A stretch of 11,098 nt of DNA from Acidobacteriaceae bacterium. Its GTDB lineage: Bacteria > Acidobacteriota > Terriglobia > Terriglobales > Acidobacteriaceae. The stretch covers positions 1 through 11,098 of the forward strand of contig JASHYS010000283.1 in NCBI GenBank assembly GCA_030042915.1, read 5' to 3'. The number at the start of each line of letters is the position of its first letter. The stretch's first letter is position 1. Of the stretch, positions 6,223-11,098 are shown in pieces. A program made the translations under genes and the position numbers. The notes under the pieces are model-generated. The model made no database searches, was not told where the DNA came from, and was given only the letters and a program-made list of their open reading frames with translations.

Positions 6223-6890
6223 CGCGGCTCGGGCCGGCGTGGAAGCGCGGCTTCCTGCTGACTGCCCTCCTGTTTGCCGCGGGAAGTGTTCGCGCCCAAC
6301 AGAATCCTGTCACCGCGCAGGTGCTGGCCGCACGCGTTGACCGCCATTACGACCAATTGCATTCGCTCAAGGCCGGGTTCACCGAGAATTATGTGGGCCT
6401 GGGGATTGAGCGCACCGAAAGCGGCACACTGCTGCTGCGCAAGCCCGGCCGGATGAAATGGGATTACAGTGCGCCGCCGGGGAAAATCTTCCTGCTCGAT
6501 GGCAAATACGCATATTTCTACAGCAAGGGCGACGCCCAGGTGCAGCGGATTGCAGCCAAGGACCTGGACGACTTGCGCTCGCCGCTACGCTTTCTGCTGG
6601 GCCACACGGAGTTGGAAAAAGAAGTGACGGGGCTGAAGCTTGAAGGAGCGGCCAACGGAAACTTTACGCTGAGCGGTGAACCCAAGGGCCAGGAACAACG
6701 CGTATCGCGGATGACGCTGACGGTGACGGCGGCGGGAGTGATTACCGGAATCGAAGTGGAGGAACCGGACGGCGCGATCACTCGCTTCACTTTCACCAAC
6801 GAGCAGCCCGATGCTCCCGTTCCCGCGGAGGCCTTTCACTTTACGCCGCCCGCAGGCGTGCCGGTGGTGGATGGAATGCCGCCAGTGTGA
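6219..6890 (+). CDS. lolA: LolA-like outer-membrane lipoprotein carrier protein
   Basis: Periplasmic chaperone family that carries lipoproteins released by LolCDE to the outer membrane. The 223-residue product starts with a Sec signal (MTRLGPAWKRGFLLTALLFAAG) and a likely cleavage site SVRA|QQ after residue 26. The mature part has the family pattern: VDRHYDQLHSLKAGFTENY, then SGTLLLRKPGRMKWDYSAPPGKIFLLDGKYAYFYS, then QVQR and LRSPLRFLLG. These match the RPGxxxWxY and DGK features of LolA beta strands. Length fits the family (about 200-230). The ATG overlaps the pilin stop by 4 nt (ATGA), so translation is probably coupled; no independent ribosome binding site is needed. The open frame continues upstream antisense-like within the pilin gene, but the signal peptide fixes the start. 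Whether it is the housekeeping LolA or a paralogue dedicated to another lipid or lipoprotein cargo cannot be told. Confidence 0.88.
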   Translation: MTRLGPAWKRGFLLTALLFAAGSVRAQQNPVTAQVLAARVDRHYDQLHSLKAGFTENYVGLGIERTESGTLLLRKPGRMKWDYSAPPGKIFLLDGKYAYFYSKGDAQVQRIAAKDLDDLRSPLRFLLGHTELEKEVTGLKLEGAANGNFTLSGEPKGQEQRVSRMTLTVTAAGVITGIEVEEPDGAITRFTFTNEQPDAPVPAEAFHFTPPAGVPVVDGMPPV

Positions 6891-7150
6891 AAGGCAGATT
6901 CTAACCTCTAGCTTATAGCTCCACAACTTCCTAACGCCGGACAAGTGCTCGGTGCAGAGCCAGACGCCCGACTCGGCCGCTGGCTGAGCAGTTTCTTTCA
7001 CATCAAACTCCGTTGAATCTCGGCACTCACCGATGTGATTGGCGTCACTGACTGTGCCTCGCAACTCGTTCTTCATTTGTTGCGTAAACCGGGTTCCCAT
7101 TCGATTTAGCCGACACACTGAAACGCCACTTCCGTGAGAGGAGACTTGAC
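6891..7150. other. Intergenic region before the DUF2846-like gene
   Basis: No gene is supported here. Immediately after the lolA stop comes AAGGCAG, the same heptamer that follows the M16 stop (5402-5408). Then comes CCTCTAGCTTATAGCTCC (6905-6922), whose complement resembles the AGCTAG repeats at 5510-5547. A minus-strand open frame from 7118 runs into lolA, but its composition is not protein-like. A promoter for the downstream genes must lie here or further upstream; no clear hexamer pair is visible. Confidence 0.5.
7138..7142 (+). promoter_or_regulatory. Ribosome binding site AGGAG
   Basis: A near-consensus Shine-Dalgarno sequence 8 nt before the ATG at 7151. It decides in favour of this start over the in-frame ATG at 7208, which has no such site. 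Confidence 0.75.
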
Positions 7151-7837
7151 ATGAGAAGAACGAACCGCGTTGTCGCCGGGACCCACTGCGGGAATTGCGC
7201 TTTCCGCATGCCTCGAACCCTCCTGCTGGCCTGCTGCGCGCTGTTGGCTTTCGGCGGTTTTCTTGCCGCAGCTGCGCAGGATCAGCAACAAGCCGCGCCA
7301 GCCGCCCAGAATCAGCAGCAAGCCGCTGCGCCTGCCAAGGAGATGCCGCCTATGCCGGCAGCACCCTCCGAGGGCAAGGCGATCATCTGCATTTACCGGC
7401 CAGCGGGGGCCGTCGGCTCTGCCGCCCATGATCATCTCTATGTCAACGGCGTCTATCTGGCCACGTTGCTCAACGGCGAATATGCCTGGACTGAGGTGGA
7501 TCCGGGCACCGTCGTCATTGCCGGAGCGGCAAGAATGTACTACGGACCCAGCATCATCATGTCCAGCGCCGCGGCAGTCAACCAGGCAAGGGGTTTGACT
7601 GAGAGACTTCAGGTGCAAGCCGTGGAGGGGAAGATTTATTACATGAAATGGTCCTCGGGAATGTTCGCCTCGGACATCAAAGTGAGGGTGGTAGATCCGG
7701 GGACCGGCGCCAAGGAGATGCACAAGCTGCATCCTTCAAAGCCCGCGAATACGGGCGAAGACAAGAGCGATACGTCTGCCGCGCCGGCGCCAACCACAGC
7801 TCCCGCTCAACCATCGGCACCTCCCGCGCAGCCCTGA
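7151..7837 (+). CDS. Exported DUF2846-like protein
   Basis: A 228-residue exported protein. After a 20-residue basic, cysteine-containing lead comes a hydrophobic signal (residues 21-41, MPRTLLLACCALLAFGGFLA) with likely cleavage near AAA|QDQ. A Gln/Ala-rich linker with a 10-residue duplication follows (43-62). Residues 76-185 resemble the DUF2846 fold. They show GKAIICIYRPAGAVGS, VNGVYLATLLNGEYAWTEVDPGTVVI and a final strand KIYYMKWSSG, which is the small beta-sandwich pattern 'IYRP...G...vdG..v..l..GtY...dv.PG'. The tail (200-228) is Pro/Ala/Thr-rich. DUF2846 members are often lipoproteins; LLAC here is too close to the N-terminus of the hydrophobic segment for a good lipobox. The function of the family is unknown. 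Its stop is 21 nt from the TPR-CHAT start on the same strand, so an operon is likely. Confidence 0.82.
   Translation: MRRTNRVVAGTHCGNCAFRMPRTLLLACCALLAFGGFLAAAAQDQQQAAPAAQNQQQAAAPAKEMPPMPAAPSEGKAIICIYRPAGAVGSAAHDHLYVNGVYLATLLNGEYAWTEVDPGTVVIAGAARMYYGPSIIMSSAAAVNQARGLTERLQVQAVEGKIYYMKWSSGMFASDIKVRVVDPGTGAKEMHKLHPSKPANTGEDKSDTSAAPAPTTAPAQPSAPPAQP
7277..7336 (+). repeat. 30-bp tandem duplication in the linker
   Basis: Two 30-bp units (7277-7306 and 7307-7336) encode QDQQQAAPAA and QNQQQAAAPA. They differ at a few positions, which suggests an old duplication of the linker. Confidence 0.6.
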
Positions 7838-7858
7838 CGGCGTGCGCCGGCAACGGGA

Positions 7859-10800
7859 ATGAAGAACGCGCGCAGATTCGTCATCCTTCTTGTGGTCGGC
7901 GTGTGCCTGCCGTCCGCTGCCGGCGCGCAAGCCCCAAGTCTGAAGGATTCCATCGCGCAGTACGAGCAGCAGGCCGCTAAGGCAAGGTCGGGTCACAAGA
8001 CGCGTGAGTTGATCCTCTATCTCAATCTTCTCGCCCCGGTTTATCGCGAGTCCGGTCAATTGCAAAAAGCGCTCGACTGCCTCAATGAAGCGCTGCCCAT
8101 CGAGCAGACGGCGAACAGTGCGCTGGGCCAGGCCATGACCTTCAATACCATGGGACAGGTCTACACCGAGTTGGGGCAGGAAGACAAAGCCCTGTCGTAT
8201 CTCAACCAGGCTCTGCCTTTGTGGCAAACGGTGGGCCAGCGCACCGGCGAAGCTGACGCGCTCACCTATATCGGCCGAGTATACGAGAACCTTGGCCAGC
8301 ATGAAGAGGCGCTCAAGAACCTGAACGATGCCATGGAGATATGGCATGACATCGACAACCCAGACACGTCAATGGCCGCTGAAGCCGCGTCAACCGGGCC
8401 GTCCGGCCGGTTCACACGAAGATCAGAAGCGGCGCGAGAGAAATTTACCGCAAAGGCCAACATCAACGTCGTGAACGCCAGCGCCATTGGCGAGGCGGGA
8501 ACGCTCGACGGCCTGGGCAGAACCTACGCCGATGAAGGCCAGGGCCGTGAGGCGCTCAAGGACTTCGATCACTGCCTTCGAATTTTCCGGGAGGCCGGCG
8601 AGCGCGCGGGTGAGGCGCTGGTTTTGAACGATATGGGTCCGGCGTACGCGGAGGTTGGGCAAAAGCAGAAGGCGCTCGAGTCGCTGAACCAGGCGCTCGC
8701 CATCTGGCGCGAAATCGGCGGCCGCGAGGGCGAAGCGCTTACCCTCAACGACATCGGACGCGTCTACCGCGACCTTGGCCAACAGCAGAGCGCGATGGAC
8801 TATTACAACCAGGCGCTGCCTATCTGGCGCGAGGTGGGCAATCGCAACGGTGAGGCTCTTGCGCTGAGCGACATCGGGCGAGCCTACGCCGATCTTGGGC
8901 AACCGGGCAAGTCGCTGGGATACGACAATCAGGCCTTGCCTATCTTTCGCGAAACCAGGAGCCGGCGCGGCGAAGCCATGACGCTGAACAACCTGGGCAG
9001 GGATCACACCGATCTGGGAGAGCCAGCCGAGGCCATGAAGCTTGAGTTGCAGGCGCTGGCCATCTGGCGTGAGGTGAAAGATCAGCGCAACGAAGCACAG
9101 GATCTGATGACCATCGCCTGGTCGTATTCGGCGCTCGAACAGCCCGAAAGTTCGCTGGCCAGCGCTTTGGCCGCTCTCGATCTGGCAAAGGCTGTGGACG
9201 ACCCCGAGGTCAAGGGAGCCATCGAGACCTCATTGATGATGGACTCTCGCAAGCAGCATCGCTTTGAGGAGGCCATCTTCTTCGGCCTCGAAGCAGTCAA
9301 CTCGTATCAATCGATTCGAAAAAACATCACCGGATTGGACAAGAGCCTTCAAGCCGGGTTCGCGCAATCGAAATCCGGCGCTTATCGCGCGCTGGCCGAA
9401 CTGCTGGTTGAAGCCGGGCGCCTGGGCGAGGCGGAGCAGATTCTCGACCTCCTGAAGGAGCAGGAACTCAATGATCTCGTCCCCGGCTCAGGTCCGGGCG
9501 CGGGCGCCATGGAAAGGCCGAAGCTTTCGCCCGTCCAGCAGGAGATCGAATCGCTGCTGCCAGATCTGGAGAAAAAGGCCCGCGATATCGAGGAGTGGAA
9601 TCTCGAAGCTGCACAACTGGAAGCGAATTCCACGCGCAATGCCGCCGACGATGCGCAGTTGAAAACGCTGGACGCGAACCTATTGCAGGCGCGGTCGGCA
9701 ATTCAGGATCGCTTCGACCATACGATCGTTGCGGAACTCGACAAGCAGTCTGTCGCTGGCCAGTCTACGGCGGACTCGACGCAAAGCTCTCTCGAAATGT
9801 CACTCGCCAAACTCGGGCAAAACGTGATCGGCATCCGTATGCTGCTCGGTCAAGATCGCGCTTATGCGATCGTGGTCACTGCGAATTCGCGCAAGAAGTT
9901 TGAACTCGCCGCCTCCTCGGCCGATCTCCGCAGCAAGGCGCTCGAGGCGCTCAAAGCCATCGGCTCGCCCTCCACCGATCCGCGGTCGCAGCTGAATCAG
10001 CTCTACGCCATGATCGCGGCGCCGTTTGAAAGCGAACTCAAGAGCATCGAAGCGGCAAGCGGGGCGCAGGACAACGTCCCTACGCTGTTGTGGTCGCTCG
10101 ACGACGCATTGCGCTACGTGCCGATGGGCGCGCTCTACGACGGCAACCATTACATGGTCGAACGCTTCCACAATGTTCTCTTCACGCCAGAAAGCTACGC
10201 TCACATCGCGGATGCGCCCGTGCCAATGGGCGCCGCGCCTCTGGCGCTGGCAATGGGTCTGTCGAAGCCCTACGACGGGATGCCGGCGCTGCCCGGTGTG
10301 ATTCCCGAGCTCGATTCGGTCGCGCACGATCCTTCCGTCCCCGACTCGCACGGCCCCATGCAGGGCAAAATCCTGCCCGACGAACAATTCACGCTGGCCG
10401 CATTGAAGACCGCACTCGGCTCTGGCGGCGGATTCCCTGTGGTTCACATCGCCAGCCACTTCGTTCTGATCGCGGGCACCGGCAATGAACCCTTCCTGTT
10501 GATGGGCGGCAACAACACGGGCGACGCGAAGGGTTTTGAGTGGAACCTTTCGGAGATGGAGAATTCGGCCGTCACCTTCCACGGAACCCGGCTTCTGACG
10601 CTTTCGGCCTGCAGCACGGCGAAGGATTACACGTCGCGGAACGGCTTCGAGATGGACAGCCTGGGCATGGTTGCGCAGCAAAAGGACGCTGGAGCGGTTC
10701 TTGCCACTCTGTGGGACGTGAACGACCTGTCGACCAGCCGCATCATGAGCGACTTTTACGATCGCTGGGTGAAGAATCCCGCCAAGGGCAAGGCCGAGGC

Positions 10801-10969
10801 GTTGCGGCAGGCTCAGCTTGCTTTTCTGCACGGCGCGTCTGCAGCAACTGGCGCCAATACCGGCCGCGGCTTCGAATCCGTCGGCCAACCCTCGACGCAA
10901 ACTTCCAGCCTCGGCTACGCCCATCCATACTACTGGGCGCCTTTTGTCCTCATCGGCAACTACCAGTAG
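7859..10969 (+). CDS. Secreted TPR-CHAT protein (caspase-like protease domain)
   Basis: A 1036-residue exported protein. The signal peptide (KNARR, then VILLVVGVCLPSA) has a likely cleavage site AGA|QAP after residue 23. Ten TPR units of exactly 40 residues follow: 50-169 (three units), a degenerate 41-residue segment at 170-210, then 211-490 (seven units). Units 4-8 are the most regular (GEALxLNDIGRxYxDLGQ...NQALPIWRE). A TPR-like helix pair (506-541) and a charged, probably coiled-coil stretch (about 555-630) lead to a CHAT domain at about 652-1036. The CHAT domain has DDALRYVPMGAL (748-759), VVHIASHF with His867, and LTLSACSTA with Cys918. The last two match the His/Cys dyad of CHAT (clan CD) peptidases. 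GAVLATLWDVND and AEALRQAQLAFL are also typical. CHAT proteases are usually cytoplasmic, so export is notable. The start lacks a good ribosome binding site and may be coupled to the gene 21 nt upstream. Proteolysis is inferred, not shown. Confidence 0.92.
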   Translation: MKNARRFVILLVVGVCLPSAAGAQAPSLKDSIAQYEQQAAKARSGHKTRELILYLNLLAPVYRESGQLQKALDCLNEALPIEQTANSALGQAMTFNTMGQVYTELGQEDKALSYLNQALPLWQTVGQRTGEADALTYIGRVYENLGQHEEALKNLNDAMEIWHDIDNPDTSMAAEAASTGPSGRFTRRSEAAREKFTAKANINVVNASAIGEAGTLDGLGRTYADEGQGREALKDFDHCLRIFREAGERAGEALVLNDMGPAYAEVGQKQKALESLNQALAIWREIGGREGEALTLNDIGRVYRDLGQQQSAMDYYNQALPIWREVGNRNGEALALSDIGRAYADLGQPGKSLGYDNQALPIFRETRSRRGEAMTLNNLGRDHTDLGEPAEAMKLELQALAIWREVKDQRNEAQDLMTIAWSYSALEQPESSLASALAALDLAKAVDDPEVKGAIETSLMMDSRKQHRFEEAIFFGLEAVNSYQSIRKNITGLDKSLQAGFAQSKSGAYRALAELLVEAGRLGEAEQILDLLKEQELNDLVPGSGPGAGAMERPKLSPVQQEIESLLPDLEKKARDIEEWNLEAAQLEANSTRNAADDAQLKTLDANLLQARSAIQDRFDHTIVAELDKQSVAGQSTADSTQSSLEMSLAKLGQNVIGIRMLLGQDRAYAIVVTANSRKKFELAASSADLRSKALEALKAIGSPSTDPRSQLNQLYAMIAAPFESELKSIEAASGAQDNVPTLLWSLDDALRYVPMGALYDGNHYMVERFHNVLFTPESYAHIADAPVPMGAAPLALAMGLSKPYDGMPALPGVIPELDSVAHDPSVPDSHGPMQGKILPDEQFTLAALKTALGSGGGFPVVHIASHFVLIAGTGNEPFLLMGGNNTGDAKGFEWNLSEMENSAVTFHGTRLLTLSACSTAKDYTSRNGFEMDSLGMVAQQKDAGAVLATLWDVNDLSTSRIMSDFYDRWVKNPAKGKAEALRQAQLAFLHGASAATGANTGRGFESVGQPSTQTSSLGYAHPYYWAPFVLIGNYQ
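8489..9088 (+). repeat. Five regular 120-bp repeats encoding TPR units 4-8
   Basis: The DNA repeats with a strict 120-bp period. Each unit begins with GGCGAGGC/GGTGAGGC-type codons (Gly-Glu-Ala) and ends in a segment encoding ALxIWREV or a close variant. Units 5 and 6 are most alike. The regularity at DNA level suggests recent expansion by unequal exchange, while units 1-3 and 9-10 are more diverged. Confidence 0.7.
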
Positions 10970-10984
10970 CGCGCCGCACCCATG

Positions 10985-10990
10985 AAAGGA
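10985..10990 (+). promoter_or_regulatory. Ribosome binding site AAAGGA
   Basis: It lies 5 nt before the ATG at 10996 and 8 nt before the adjoining ATG at 10999. The better spacing to 10999 leaves the exact start of the next gene open. Confidence 0.55.
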
Positions 10991-10995
10991 AAGTT

Positions 10996-11098
10996 ATGAT
11001 GAACTCATCGCGCCAATTGCTCCCGCTGGCTGCTTCGCTGCTGGCGGCGGTTCTATTTACCGCGCGCGCTCTGGCACAGGAGGAAATTGCTCCACCCC
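10996..11098 (+). CDS. Exported protein, N-terminal fragment (cut by window edge)
   Basis: Thirty-four codons are visible. They encode two methionines, a short polar lead (NSSRQ), a hydrophobic core (LLPLAASLLAAVLFTA) and the cleavage-like site RALA|QEE, which together form a clear Sec signal peptide. The mature part visible (QEEIAPP) is too short to identify a family. It starts 26 nt after the TPR-CHAT stop on the same strand with a ribosome binding site, so it is likely the third gene of the same operon. The start could be 10996 or 10999. Confidence 0.7.
   Translation, partial: MMNSSRQLLPLAASLLAAVLFTARALAQEEIAPP

Noticed and set aside
6585..7118. Minus-strand open frame from the intergenic region into lolA
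   Set aside because: It overlaps lolA heavily, lacks a ribosome binding site, and its composition (many Cys, His and Arg) is not protein-like.
8126..9088. Regular 120-bp spacing considered as a CRISPR or satellite array
   Set aside because: The repeats are coding, in frame, and encode TPR helices. There are no identical short repeats with unique spacers.
9800..10924. Long minus-strand open frame antisense to the CHAT domain
   Set aside because: The sense strand carries the full CHAT motifs. The antisense product is composition-biased and has no domain.
10982..10999. Five-codon ORF (MKGKL) whose stop TGA overlaps the start region of the last gene
   Set aside because: It could be a coupling leader, but its own body is the ribosome binding site of the next gene and such a short ORF is expected by chance.

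Overview
The window is GC-rich and densely coded, with genes on both strands. The mix suggests a Gram-negative soil bacterium, most likely an acidobacterium of the Terriglobia type: a LolA-like lipoprotein carrier, a type IV pilin-like protein, a large secreted TPR-CHAT protein, several long exported proteins of unknown function, and a GC-rich palindromic repeat inside rlmN. This placement rests on general resemblance; no rRNA or other taxonomic marker is present.

Layout. Positions 1-1382 (minus): an exported protein of unknown function, followed after 38 bp by the 5' part of a threonine aldolase gene that runs off the left edge. Positions 1538-2374 (plus): an anchored or exported Pro/Gln-rich protein with an STN-like domain. 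Positions 2402-3960 (minus): rlmN, followed by a 55-codon membrane-protein ORF. The rlmN protein carries an insert of about 55 residues, partly encoded by an imperfect palindrome. Positions 4128-5402 (plus): an M16 zinc peptidase, divergent from rlmN. Positions 5686-6890 (plus): a type IV pilin-like gene overlapping a lolA-like gene by ATGA. Positions 7151 to the right edge (plus): three consecutive genes for exported proteins, namely a DUF2846-like protein, a 1036-residue TPR-CHAT protein with an intact His/Cys pair, and the start of another exported protein.

How the genes may work together. Envelope biology dominates: six of the nine long proteins carry an export signal or prepilin leader. 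The right-hand cluster is the best candidate for an undescribed system. It would be a caspase-like CHAT protease on a TPR scaffold, acting outside the cytoplasm with two other exported proteins. Its substrate, and even whether it is proteolytic, cannot be read from the sequence. The pilin-lolA overlap implies coupled translation of two proteins not usually paired. Non-coding stretches hold short inverted and direct repeats, especially after the M16 and lolA genes. No tRNA, rRNA, CRISPR array, transposase or confident terminator was seen.
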